A stretch of DNA of 64,000 bases, taken from an uncultured Bacilli bacterium (GTDB lineage: Bacteria > Bacillota_I > Bacilli_A > RF39 > UBA660). The stretch's first letter is position 1. Each line of letters opens with the position of its first letter. Below, piece after piece: positions 17,899-25,510 of this stretch. The translations under genes and the position numbers were made by a program. The notes under the pieces are model-generated. The model was given only the letters and a program-made list of their open reading frames with translations. It was not told the origin of the DNA and did not search any database. The DNA lies in the NCBI GenBank assembly GCA_934162425.1, contig CAKPIS010000001.1, positions 62,001 through 126,000 of the forward strand, in the 5' to 3' direction.

Positions 17899-18957
17899 GT
17901 GATAGGAATAATTGAAAGAATTAAAAATAATGTTTTATTAAAGTGCAGTACTTTAAATGAAGATATTATTAATAATTACTTAGCTGAAATTATAAATAAA
18001 GGCATTTATCATTTTGCAGAAGACATTATTAGCTTAATAAATGATACTTCCTTAGGATTTAATGAACAAAGTTTAAGAGATGAGACAGCAAGACTCATTA
18101 AATCACCAATTATAAAGAAAATTAAAAGAAAATTATTTATTGACTCATTAGCACTTCAAATTACTAATGATTCATACATTGAAGATTATGTGCAAAATAA
18201 AATAAGTATAGATAAGATAAAAAAACAATATATAAGAGAGTTAAATATTAATAAAAGTTCAAATCAACTTAATATGACTGAAGATTTAGATTTAACTGAG
18301 ATAATAGATAAATTAAGTTTGTATGTATCAGATAATATAATAGCTAAAGTAAAAGAAAATACTTTCTTAGTAAGTGCTGTTAATAGATCAGTTTCTAATT
18401 TAAAAAGCGAATTAGAAGAGAGCCTAAAAGAAATGATAGATCAAACTGATGAAAAATATTTAAAAATACTAACTAGTGAGTTAGAAAGCGAATATAAATT
18501 AGAAGAAAAAGAAGATAAAAAAGAAATTAAAGAGATAAAAGAAGAAGATGAAGGGGAAATTGATATGGAAAATACATTTGAAAATACTGTATTAGAAGAA
18601 AAGAATGCACCAGAAAAAAGTAATAATTTTGATAAGTATGATGATATGACATTATACAATAAGACAGTATTAGCACTTAATACTAAAGAAGAAAGATTAA
18701 CAAGAAAAGAAAATAAATTAGAACAAAGAAGAGATGAAGTAGAAGAAAAACTAGCTGTAACTAACAAAAACATTGAAAGTAATATTGAAAGAGAAAATAA
18801 GTTATCTCAAAGAAAGATTGAATTAAATGCAAAAGAATTAGAATTAAATTCTAAATTATCAGAGACTGAAGTAATATTCCTTAATATGAAACCATTAATT
18901 AAAGGATTAAATAATATTAAAGACTCTGAAGAAAAAGGAGGTAACTATAATGAATAA
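17899..18957 (+). CDS. Coiled-coil protein of unknown function (first of a pair)
   Basis: 352 residues, no recognised family, no signal peptide or TM helix. The first 180 residues are predicted mostly helical with hydrophobic/charged alternation. An acidic Glu/Lys linker follows near residues 195-240. A long heptad-like coiled coil then runs from about residue 255 (KEERLTRKENKLEQRRDEVEEK). It ends in a short hydrophobic tail, VIFLNMKPLIKGLNNI. The start is GTG 17899 with AAGGAGG at the right distance. The last eight bases overlap the next gene, whose product has the same architecture (helical domain, linker, coiled coil, hydrophobic tail), so the two probably form one complex. Confidence 0.75.
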   Translation: MIGIIERIKNNVLLKCSTLNEDIINNYLAEIINKGIYHFAEDIISLINDTSLGFNEQSLRDETARLIKSPIIKKIKRKLFIDSLALQITNDSYIEDYVQNKISIDKIKKQYIRELNINKSSNQLNMTEDLDLTEIIDKLSLYVSDNIIAKVKENTFLVSAVNRSVSNLKSELEESLKEMIDQTDEKYLKILTSELESEYKLEEKEDKKEIKEIKEEDEGEIDMENTFENTVLEEKNAPEKSNNFDKYDDMTLYNKTVLALNTKEERLTRKENKLEQRRDEVEEKLAVTNKNIESNIERENKLSQRKIELNAKELELNSKLSETEVIFLNMKPLIKGLNNIKDSEEKGGNYNE

Positions 18958-20299
18958 GTTAAATAGTAGTGTTTTAGATAGAATTAGTGAAAATAATAAT
19001 GAATATAGAACTAAGTTAAGAAGTTTAAATAACCAAATAGAAGAAAAGGTTACATCTTTAGTTGGTGAATTAGTTACATTATCAAATTATGTTATAGATT
19101 TTTCTAAGACTATTAATGCTTCTAAAGAAGAATTATCTAATCCTCTTACTAGATTAGTTGAAAATTATGTTATTAAGGATTTAAGAGGAGTTGAAACTGT
19201 TAATGAACAGTTTGTAGATAAAATTAACGATAGACTTGCTGAAAGTGATATAGCAAACGACAAAGATAAAGAAAACTTTATTAACAGTTTAGATAATCTT
19301 TTAAATAATAAATATTTAGAGATTGTAAAGATTAAAAGAGTTAATTTCACTTTGGGAGATGGAAAAAATAGGGAAGTAGAAGAAAAGTTTGAAAACTTTG
19401 AAAATTATATAAAAACTTATAAAAATGTTAATATCGAAGCTTTAACTAGCACTATAGATAAGTATAAAGCATTAATTTATTCTTTAATTTCAGATACGTT
19501 AACAGATATTAGTAATTTATATTTAAATAACTTTGCAGATGGCATTAAAGAAGCATTAGATACATCAATTAAATTTGATAATAAAGTAGCTAATGAAAGT
19601 GCATTTACTCCATTTACTCCTGAAGTAAATGAAAGTAGTGATATAAAGCTTCCTAGCATTCCAAGTATTAGTGATGTTAAAGAAGAAGTATCGCCTGTAT
19701 TTGTACCTAATTCTGATAATAATTTAGAAAGTAATGATATTGAATTACCAGAGATACCTAGTATTCATTCTATAGATAATCAAATCAAACATGATGATGT
19801 AAAACCTATGGATGTTCCAAATAACGAACCTATCACGTTAAATAAATCTGAAAAGAAACAATATGATGTTGAAGAAATTCTTAAGATAGCTAAATCTCCA
19901 ATTGTTACTATGGAAGATAAAAAAGAAGCAGAAAAGAAAGAACCATTTGTATCTGTTGAACCTATTTCATTTAAAGAAGAAAAAGAAAGTGCTACATTAG
20001 AGTTTGATGAAGCTGAATTGGTTGATGAATTAATTAGAAGATTATCAAATAGATTAGCTAAAATAAATGAAAGAAGTGAAAAATACGAATCAGATAAGAA
20101 GCAATTAGAAGATGATGAATCATTTGTTAATAGTTTAATTGATAGTTCAAATAAAAAACAAAAAGAATTAGATGAGTTTGAATTAGAATTAAATAAGAAA
20201 GAAGAAGAACTAGAATTAAAACAAAAAGAATTAAATAAGAAAATAAACGATGTTTTACCATTTGCAAATGCGGTAATGAACATGCAAAAAGAATCTTAG
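18950..20299 (+). CDS. Coiled-coil protein of unknown function (second of a pair)
   Basis: 449 residues, cytoplasmic by composition. Residues 1-215 are helical. Residues 220-340 form a low-complexity linker with repeated LPSIPSI/LPEIPSI motifs and acidic patches. Residues 355-435 form a coiled coil with the pattern KKQKELDEFELELNKKEEE, and the end has VLPFANAVMNM, matching in position the hydrophobic tail of the upstream protein. The GGAGG ribosome site lies inside the upstream coding region, which suggests translational coupling. Scaffold or filament-type proteins have such layouts, but I recognise no homologue and make no functional call. Confidence 0.75.
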   Translation: MNKLNSSVLDRISENNNEYRTKLRSLNNQIEEKVTSLVGELVTLSNYVIDFSKTINASKEELSNPLTRLVENYVIKDLRGVETVNEQFVDKINDRLAESDIANDKDKENFINSLDNLLNNKYLEIVKIKRVNFTLGDGKNREVEEKFENFENYIKTYKNVNIEALTSTIDKYKALIYSLISDTLTDISNLYLNNFADGIKEALDTSIKFDNKVANESAFTPFTPEVNESSDIKLPSIPSISDVKEEVSPVFVPNSDNNLESNDIELPEIPSIHSIDNQIKHDDVKPMDVPNNEPITLNKSEKKQYDVEEILKIAKSPIVTMEDKKEAEKKEPFVSVEPISFKEEKESATLEFDEAELVDELIRRLSNRLAKINERSEKYESDKKQLEDDESFVNSLIDSSNKKQKELDEFELELNKKEEELELKQKELNKKINDVLPFANAVMNMQKES

Positions 20300-20312
20300 G
20301 ATTCTTTTTTTG
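20286..20312 (+). terminator. Terminator overlapping the end of the coiled-coil operon
   Basis: AAAAAGAATC and GATTCTTTTT form a perfect stem around TTAG, followed by more T. The left arm lies inside the last codons and the stop codon TAG is in the loop. Confidence 0.85.
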
Positions 20313-20368
20313 TAATTATAATGAATCATACGCATATATTTAATTAGAAAACTAAAGGAGGTTTATTT

Positions 20369-20869
20369 ATGATTAATAAACAAAAATTATGGTTCATTAC
20401 ATTATTTAGTTTAATACTTGTTTTAAGTGTTTATTATATTACTATGCCTAGTGAGCTTTTAACTACAACAAGTAAACAAAATAAAACTGAAGAAAAGGAA
20501 AATGCAAAAGCATCAGTTACTAAAAATGATATTTTAACAGCTCTTGAAGTTGAAAAAGATGAAGAAAGATCTTCTTTAGTAGCGAAATACAATGAAGTTT
20601 TAACAGATAAAAAATCGACTACAGAAGAAAAAAATAGTGCGTATGAAGGACTTAAAAAGATAGATGAAGTAAAAACAAAAGAAGAAGGTATTCAAAAAAA
20701 GATAAATGAAACATTTAAAACAAAATCATTTGTTAAAATAGATGGTAATAATGTTAGTATAACTATAAATAGCAAAGAACATGATTATTCATCAGCTAAT
20801 AAAATAATGAGGTTAGTACAAGCTGAGTTTGATAATAACATGTATATTACAGTTAAATATCAAAATTAA
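20369..20869 (+). CDS. spoIIIAH: SpoIIIAH-like sporulation protein
   Basis: Homologue of SpoIIIAH, the mother-cell membrane protein that in Bacillus pairs with forespore SpoIIQ across the intermembrane space during engulfment. The N-terminus KQKLWFITLFSLILVLSVYYITMP is the characteristic SpoIIIAH anchor; a Lys/Glu-rich linker and a helical C-terminal domain related to the YscJ/FliF ring fold follow. The length of 166 residues is slightly under the usual 210. It starts at ATG 20369 with AAAGGAGG. No other spoIIIA genes are adjacent, unlike the eight-gene Bacillus operon. gerE and gerM follow directly. Confidence 0.88.
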   Translation: MINKQKLWFITLFSLILVLSVYYITMPSELLTTTSKQNKTEEKENAKASVTKNDILTALEVEKDEERSSLVAKYNEVLTDKKSTTEEKNSAYEGLKKIDEVKTKEEGIQKKINETFKTKSFVKIDGNNVSITINSKEHDYSSANKIMRLVQAEFDNNMYITVKYQN

Positions 20870-20871
20870 GT

Positions 20872-20898
20872 ACTTTTTTCATCCACTTTCATAAAATA
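20872..20898 (+). promoter_or_regulatory. Candidate late-sporulation (sigma-K/E-type) promoter before gerE
   Basis: AC at 20872-20873, a 16-bp gap, then CATAAAATA at 20890-20898, which fits the sigma-K pattern AC...CATAnnnTA. The predicted leader before gerE would be about 40 bases. No good sigma-A promoter is visible here. Confidence 0.4.
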
Positions 20899-20947
20899 AT
20901 ATAGAAAATATTAAAATACCTCTTATATTAGGAAAGTGGGGATGCTT

Positions 20948-21154
20948 ATGTCAAAGAAAATACTTACCAAGAGAGAAAAAGAAATCTTTGATTATTTAAT
21001 TATGAATATGACAACAAAAGAAATAGCTAGTAGTCTTATGATAAGTGAAAAAACCGTTAGAAATCATATATCGAATGTTATGCAGAAATTAGGTGTAAAA
21101 GGAAGGGCTAGTGCCGTTATAGAATTACTTAAATTAGATGAGATTAGGTTATAA
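20948..21154 (+). CDS. gerE: Spore-coat transcription regulator GerE
   Basis: Small LuxR/GerE-type DNA-binding protein. In Bacillus GerE acts late in the mother cell to control coat genes together with sigma-K. The 68 residues are essentially only the helix-turn-helix domain: LTKREKEIFDYL, TTKEIASSLMISEKTVRNHIS (recognition helix), NVMQKLGVKGRASAVIELLKL. The match to Bacillus GerE as I know it is close over the whole length, including the KLGVKGR segment, and there is no receiver domain. I take ATG 20948, with GGGGAT upstream; the frame is also open from GTG 20936. Its position between spoIIIAH and gerM supports the sporulation role. Confidence 0.9.
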   Translation: MSKKILTKREKEIFDYLIMNMTTKEIASSLMISEKTVRNHISNVMQKLGVKGRASAVIELLKLDEIRL

Positions 21155-21178
21155 AATCGCATATATGTGCGATTTTTT
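21153..21178 (+). terminator. Terminator after gerE
   Basis: AAAATCGCA and TGCGATTTT form a perfect 9-bp stem around TATATG and continue into T. The stem starts in the stop codon. Confidence 0.85.
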
Positions 21179-21202
21179 CATATTATATATTGGAGGTTTA
21201 TC

Positions 21203-22165
21203 ATGCTAAGAAAATTTGCCTATAATAAAATATTTAGAACTACAGGAATGCTTTTTTTACTTTTATTTTTACTTATGTTTCCTGTTTCTAAAAAATATTC
21301 CCTTAAAAATTACAAAACCACTAAAGCGGTATCACTTATACCTAAAAAAGCAGTTTATTTAATTGATAAAGATGGTTATGTTGCAAGATATATGTTGGAG
21401 ATAAATGCAAATACGGATGAAGAATATGCGAAAAAATTGATGGAATTATTAGTAACAGGAGGTAAATACGAAAGTAAATTACCTAACGGATTTAAAGGTA
21501 TCTTACCAACTGACACCAAAGTTTTAGATGTAAAAATAGATAAAAGTGATATATATGTTAATTTTTCTTCTGATGTTTTAGAACTATCTAAAGCAAATTA
21601 TGAAAAGGCAATAAGTGCTATTATTTATAATTTAACTAGTATTAAAAATATTAAAAACGTATATATAAAAGTAGATGGTAAATTGCTTTCGAACATACCT
21701 AATCTAAATCTAAATATAACACAACCATTTACCAGAAAAAGTGGTATTAATAATGTTTTTGATATAAATGATTATAAAGATTCTACTAAAGTAACAATAT
21801 ATTATATAAATAAAAATGATAATAATAATTCTTATTATTTTGTACCAGTTACCAAGCTGACTAATGATAAAAGAGAAAAAATTAAGATAATTATTGATGA
21901 ATTAACATCCTCACGTATATATGAAACTAATTTAATGAGTTTTTTAAACTATAATACTAAACTTTTAGATTATACTATTGAAGATAATAAATTAATTTTA
22001 AATTTTAATAATTACTTATTAGATGATGAAAACTCTATGACTGTATTAGAAGAGGTAATTTACTCAATTTCTTTATCAGTTAAGGATAATTATAGTGTAG
22101 ATTGTATTGTATTTAACGTAAATGGTAAAGAAATTACAAAAAGTATGTTAAAAAATATTGAATAA
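21203..22165 (+). CDS. gerM: GerM-like lipoprotein-type sporulation/germination protein
   Basis: Homologue of GerM, a protein with two GerMN domains that functions in spore envelope assembly and germination in Bacillus. About 320 residues: an N-terminal TM/signal anchor (residues 12-31), a first GerMN domain near residues 45-165 (VYLIDKDGYVARYMLEI ... IYVNFSSDVLEL), then a second near 185-315 (VTIYYINKNDNNNSYYFVPV ... LILNFNNYLLDD). No lipobox Cys is present, unlike Bacillus GerM, so it is probably anchored by the TM helix. ATG 21203 is chosen with TGGAGG; the frame extends upstream into the terminator of gerE. Confidence 0.85.
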   Translation: MLRKFAYNKIFRTTGMLFLLLFLLMFPVSKKYSLKNYKTTKAVSLIPKKAVYLIDKDGYVARYMLEINANTDEEYAKKLMELLVTGGKYESKLPNGFKGILPTDTKVLDVKIDKSDIYVNFSSDVLELSKANYEKAISAIIYNLTSIKNIKNVYIKVDGKLLSNIPNLNLNITQPFTRKSGINNVFDINDYKDSTKVTIYYINKNDNNNSYYFVPVTKLTNDKREKIKIIIDELTSSRIYETNLMSFLNYNTKLLDYTIEDNKLILNFNNYLLDDENSMTVLEEVIYSISLSVKDNYSVDCIVFNVNGKEITKSMLKNIE

Positions 22166-22186
22166 TTTTAATTTGTTTGCTATAAT
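22158..22186 (+). promoter_or_regulatory. Promoter of tRNA-Arg
   Basis: TTGAAT at 22158-22163, a 17-bp spacer, then TATAAT at 22181-22186. The -35 box overlaps the gerM stop codon. Confidence 0.75.
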
Positions 22187-22213
22187 AGTTTTGTTCTTTG
22201 TGGAACAATACGC

Positions 22214-22290
<77 letters not shown>

Positions 22291-22304
22291 CTTTTATAGA
22301 AAGT

Positions 22305-22331
22305 AAGCCCTTATTTAATAAGGGCTTTTAA
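22305..22331 (+). terminator. Terminator of tRNA-Arg
   Basis: AAGCCCTTATT pairs with AATAAGGGCTT with a one-base loop and ends in TTTT. Confidence 0.85.
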
Positions 22332-22337
22332 TATATG

Positions 22338-22367
22338 AAAAAGAACATCAATTATTTGATGTTCTTA
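22338..22367 (-). terminator. Terminator of the lipid-kinase fragment
   Basis: AAGAACATCA/TGATGTTCTT is a perfect 10-bp stem. On the minus strand it is followed by TTTTT. It overlaps the last codons of the fragment. Confidence 0.8.
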
Positions 22368-22669
22368 TTTAATAAAACTCTTATTTTTTTAGCAGGTTCA
22401 AATTCTAAAGTATCATCTACATAATTAGGTAGTATGTATGAATTTTCTCCGTCTACATCAACAGGGTATTTAGGATATACTTCATTAAATTTAATTTTTA
22501 TTTTAGATGATGATGAGGTTAACATAACGTCAGAATATTTACTTAAATCAACGCTATTTTTCAAATATTCACCAAATAATTGAATAATCATTTTTGCATT
22601 TATTTCTTTAATCAATAGCAATTCTAATTTTCCATCATCTAAAAGTGCATTATGATATAGATGAGACAC
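22352..22669 (-). pseudogene. C-terminal fragment of a YegS/DagK-type lipid kinase
   Basis: About 105 residues that match only the C-terminal part of diacylglycerol-kinase-like lipid kinases: ALLDDGKLELLLIKE is the family pattern (A-x-L-x-DG-x-L) at the start of the last beta-sheet. The ATP-binding N-terminal domain with its GGDGT motif should lie to the right of 22669 but is absent; instead a truncated exporter gene begins there on the other strand. The only start is a GTG with no ribosome site, so the fragment is probably not expressed as an active enzyme. The original terminator is retained. It marks a deletion, a rearrangement or an assembly join. Confidence 0.75.
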
Positions 22670-24558
22670 TAAATAGCTTAAAGCAAAAAATGAAGATAAA
22701 AGAAAATGGTGTTAGTGCATATGAAATAGTTAAGACAGCTAAAAAATATAATATTGTTTGCACTGGATATAAAAGTATAAACATTAATAATTTAACGCTT
22801 CCTGCAATAGTACATACTACAAATAAAGAAGGAATGGGACATTACATGGTATTATTAAAAGTATTAAAAACAAAAGTACTAATTGCAGATCCTTTAAATA
22901 AAATAATGTACATAGAAAAGAAAGAGTTTTTAAAAACATATTCTGATATAGCTCTTACATTTGATGAAAATAATAGTTATTTTAAAGCTATATTTAAAAA
23001 TAAAGTTTTAATTATAAGATTACTTATTTACACGTTACTTTTAGCCCTTTTAAGTTTACTATTTTCTTATTCTATTTCCTTTGTTATAAACAAAAATGGC
23101 TTAAATAGTAATTTGTATATGATAGGTATAATTTATTTTCTTTTTATAGGAATATTTAAGAGCGTTATATCTTATACAAGAAATATATATTCCATACAAT
23201 TTAGAAGTATAATTGATAGATTAATTACAATTCCAACCATCAAACACTTTTTTGATCTTCCTTATAATTATTATCATGAAAATGGATCTGGAGCTACATT
23301 ATCTAAAATTAACGATTTAACATTTGTAAAAGAGATGATTTATAAGTTTGCTGAAGTGGTATCAGTTAATTTTATAGTTATTTTGTTTTCACTAGTTATC
23401 ATTTCTATTTATAATTTAAAACTTATATTATTAAATGTTATTTATTTTCTTATTGTACTTTTAATTAATAAACAATATTTAAAGTATCATTCATTTGATT
23501 TTCTAAACTTACAAGTATATAATCAAAATTTAAATAATAAGATAATAGATAGTTTTAATTCTATTTTATCAATAAAAAGTTTAAAAAAGGAGGATTATTT
23601 TAAAAATAAGTTATCTAAAACTTATAGCAATTATGTAGATGAATATGAAGCGTCTTTTAAAGCATATTTAAAAAAAGAATTATTTATATCAATCGTAACT
23701 ACTTTACTTATAATAACATACTTAATTTTCTTGTTTGATAGTAATTTATCAGTGTCAAATTTATTATTTCTTTATATATGTGAAAATTTAATATTAGAAT
23801 CTTTACATGATATATTCCTTTTGCAACCATTATATGCCAACTTTAAATCTGTTATCGCAAGACTTAAAAAAACAAGAAAGAAAACCCCTATTAAAATAGA
23901 TAAACAAATTGATATAAATAGTATTAAATTTAAAAATTTATGCTTTAAGTATGAAAATAAATTTGTTTTAAAAAACATATCATTTGATATAAAGAAAGGA
24001 GATTTTTTATTAGTAACGGGTAAAACCGGATGTGGTAAAACAACTTTATTTAAATTGCTTTCAAGACAAATAAATAAACTAGGAGATAAAATATATATAA
24101 ATAATAGAAAGATAGATAATTTAGATGATGATATTATTAGAAATAGTATTTTATATGTAGATCAAAAATCAGGACTTTTAAATGAGAGCATAGAAGAAAA
24201 TATATTCATGGGAGATGAAATAGATAATTTAATATTAAAAAGTGCATTAATAGATAAAAAAATGAGTTTAGATTATATGATAGACAATACTAATTCTAAT
24301 TTATCAAATGGACAAATAAGTAAAATTTTAATTGCAAGATCACTTAATTCTAGTAAAAATGTAATTATATTAGATGAAGTAACATCATCACTTGATTATG
24401 ATACAGAAAGAAAAATACTATTAAACATTAAGAAAAATTATAAAGATAAAACGTTAATAATAATAAATCATAGAAATGAAAATAAAGATATATTTAATAA
24501 GATAATAAATCTAGATAAAATAAGTGATAATAAAAAATATGAAAGGACTGCTGTATGA
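22645..24558 (+). CDS. Peptidase-containing bacteriocin ABC exporter (C39 type), 5'-truncated
   Basis: ABC exporter that in intact form cleaves double-glycine leaders and secretes the peptide. About 637 residues remain. The C39 domain begins in mid-fold at about its second helix (KENGVSAYEIVKTAKKY). The catalytic His (GMGHYMVLL, residue 66) and Asp (ADPLN, residue 82) are present, but the N-terminal segment with the catalytic Cys is missing. A six-helix ABC membrane domain follows (about residues 125-400), then a nucleotide-binding domain with Walker A GKTGCGKTT, signature LSNGQ and Walker B VIILDEVTSSLD. Its stop overlaps the first of two leader-peptide genes. The GTG start has no good ribosome site. 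Transport motifs look intact; leader cleavage is doubtful. Confidence 0.85.
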   Translation: MHYDIDETLNSLKQKMKIKENGVSAYEIVKTAKKYNIVCTGYKSININNLTLPAIVHTTNKEGMGHYMVLLKVLKTKVLIADPLNKIMYIEKKEFLKTYSDIALTFDENNSYFKAIFKNKVLIIRLLIYTLLLALLSLLFSYSISFVINKNGLNSNLYMIGIIYFLFIGIFKSVISYTRNIYSIQFRSIIDRLITIPTIKHFFDLPYNYYHENGSGATLSKINDLTFVKEMIYKFAEVVSVNFIVILFSLVIISIYNLKLILLNVIYFLIVLLINKQYLKYHSFDFLNLQVYNQNLNNKIIDSFNSILSIKSLKKEDYFKNKLSKTYSNYVDEYEASFKAYLKKELFISIVTTLLIITYLIFLFDSNLSVSNLLFLYICENLILESLHDIFLLQPLYANFKSVIARLKKTRKKTPIKIDKQIDINSIKFKNLCFKYENKFVLKNISFDIKKGDFLLVTGKTGCGKTTLFKLLSRQINKLGDKIYINNRKIDNLDDDIIRNSILYVDQKSGLLNESIEENIFMGDEIDNLILKSALIDKKMSLDYMIDNTNSNLSNGQISKILIARSLNSSKNVIILDEVTSSLDYDTERKILLNIKKNYKDKTLIIINHRNENKDIFNKIINLDKISDNKKYERTAV

Positions 24559-24692
24559 AATTAAAAAATAGTGAACTTAAAATGATATATGCTGGTGCAT
24601 CAGCTGGATGGATAGCAGCTGCCATAGTAACTGGTGTATCATTTATAGTTGGAATATTAGATGGCTTTATTAGGCCGTTTAAATGCAGGTAA
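24555..24692 (+). CDS. Bacteriocin-like peptide precursor, first of pair
   Basis: 45 codons, starting at the ATGA overlap with the exporter stop. The N-terminus MKLKNSELKMIYAGA resembles a double-glycine-type leader in which the site would read AG or GA in place of GG. The presumed mature part SAGWIAAAIVTGVSFIVGILDGFIRPFKCR is small, hydrophobic and rich in Gly/Ala, with a basic end containing one Cys, like class II bacteriocins. The leader shares the frame M-K-L-x3-ELK-x-I with the next peptide. The non-standard cleavage site lowers certainty; it could be an immunity-type membrane peptide instead. Confidence 0.6.
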   Translation: MKLKNSELKMIYAGASAGWIAAAIVTGVSFIVGILDGFIRPFKCR

Positions 24693-24699
24693 GAAATAT

Positions 24700-24867
24700 A
24701 TGAAACTAAATAAATATGAACTTAAAAACATAATAGGAGGAGGCTCTATTTCAGCTACTTTGCTTAATTATATAATAAAAGGATTTAATTCTATTTTAGA
24801 TATAGGAAGATATTTGGGTAGTGGAATAAGAAGAATTACTAGTAATAATATGTGTGATATGAAGTAG
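24700..24867 (+). CDS. Bacteriocin-like peptide precursor with double-glycine leader, second of pair
   Basis: 55 residues. MKLNKYELKNIIGG is a textbook double-glycine leader (ELK-x-I-x-GG), so a C39 peptidase would cut after Gly14. The product starts GSISATLLNYIIKGF and is cationic and amphipathic, with a single Cys near the end. A longer reading from ATG 24661 is possible, but it would bury the leader inside the protein. AGGTAAG precedes ATG 24700. The gene begins eight bases after the first peptide gene, and the exporter is immediately upstream, which is the normal layout of a two-peptide bacteriocin locus. No immunity gene is obvious. Confidence 0.72.
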   Translation: MKLNKYELKNIIGGGSISATLLNYIIKGFNSILDIGRYLGSGIRRITSNNMCDMK

Positions 24868-24925
24868 TTTTGATTACTAAATAAGAAAAAATTGTCATTT
24901 TTTGTTATAAAATAAACAAAACGTA

Positions 24926-24954
24926 TTGTAATAAATAAAAACAAGTGTTATAAT
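24926..24954 (+). promoter_or_regulatory. Promoter of rpsU
   Basis: TTGTAA at 24926-24931, a 17-bp spacer, then TATAAT at 24949-24954, with TG in the extended -10 position. Confidence 0.7.
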
Positions 24955-24988
24955 TATTGCAGTAAAAAAAGAGAGGGGGGAAAGAAAA

Positions 24989-25186
24989 ATGATAACTGTT
25001 AAAGTTAATGGTAACCTTGAAGGTGCGTTAAAAAAGTTCAAGAACAGAGTTGCTAAAAGCGGTCTCCCTTCTGAAGTAAAAAGAAAAAGAGAATATACTA
25101 AACCAGGAGTTGAAAGAGCTCAAAAACGCGCTGAAGCTAAAAAGAATGCTCGTAAAGCTGCAAGACGCGAAAGAAATTTGGGTTAA
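24989..25186 (+). CDS. rpsU: 30S ribosomal protein bS21
   Basis: Small basic ribosomal protein that helps the 30S subunit initiate. The 65 residues match bS21 over the full length: the N-terminal ITVKVNGNLEGALKKFKNRVAKSG, then EVKRKREYTKPG, and a Lys/Arg/Ala-rich helical tail. The ribosome site GAGAGGGGGGAAAG is unusually strong. In Bacillus rpsU opens the cluster leading to yqfC-yqfD-ybeY-dgkA; the same order is kept here, with yqeY, yqfA and yqfB missing. A terminator separates it from yqfC. Confidence 0.97.
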   Translation: MITVKVNGNLEGALKKFKNRVAKSGLPSEVKRKREYTKPGVERAQKRAEAKKNARKAARRERNLG

Positions 25187-25200
25187 TTTTTCTTTACCTT

Positions 25201-25234
25201 AAAAGATACTACTAAACATAGTATCTTTTTTTTT
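25201..25234 (+). terminator. Terminator after rpsU
   Basis: AAAGATACTA and TAGTATCTTT form a 10-bp stem around seven bases and run into a long T tract. Confidence 0.9.
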
Positions 25235-25258
25235 GCATAATATTTATTGGTGATTTAT

Positions 25259-25510
25259 ATGGATTTAAGAAATATAATTAATAATTATTCAGAATGTAAT
25301 TTATTTGAAATAAAATATAAAAATTGTAAGTTATACTTTTACTATTATGATAAAGTAAATCATTTTTCCAGTGATAAAATAGAAATTATAAGTAATAAAG
25401 TTAAATATATAGTAACAGGAAAAAATCTAATAATAGAATCTATGCATGAAGAAGAAATAATAATAAATGGCAATATATATAATATAAAGATGGAATGTAC
25501 ACATGAATAG
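25259..25510 (+). CDS. yqfC: Sporulation protein YqfC (YabP/YqfC family)
   Basis: Small sporulation-family protein of 83 residues with alternating beta strands; the pattern IIISNKVKYIVTGKNLIIESMHEEEIIINGNIYNIKM, read in short pieces, fits the YabP/YqfC fold (a strand carrying I-x-G-x-N-L-x-I-E, then an I-x-G-x-I-Y/F loop). ATG 25259 is chosen because GGTGAT lies five bases upstream; the frame is open from TTG 25247 but that has no ribosome site. It overlaps yqfD by eight bases, as in other sporeformers, where the pair is transcribed in the mother cell. Confidence 0.82.
   Translation: MDLRNIINNYSECNLFEIKYKNCKLYFYYYDKVNHFSSDKIEIISNKVKYIVTGKNLIIESMHEEEIIINGNIYNIKMECTHE

Noticed and set aside
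19780..20283. Long Ser/Phe-rich reading frame antisense to the second coiled-coil gene
   Set aside because: It is the reverse-strand shadow of a Lys/Glu-rich coding sequence, has no ribosome site and low-complexity composition. The same holds for other antisense frames under real genes.
25221..25245. Sigma-E-like promoter (GTATCTT and CATAATAT) before yqfC
   Set aside because: The gap between the two boxes is only eight bases, far too short, and the left box is part of the rpsU terminator.
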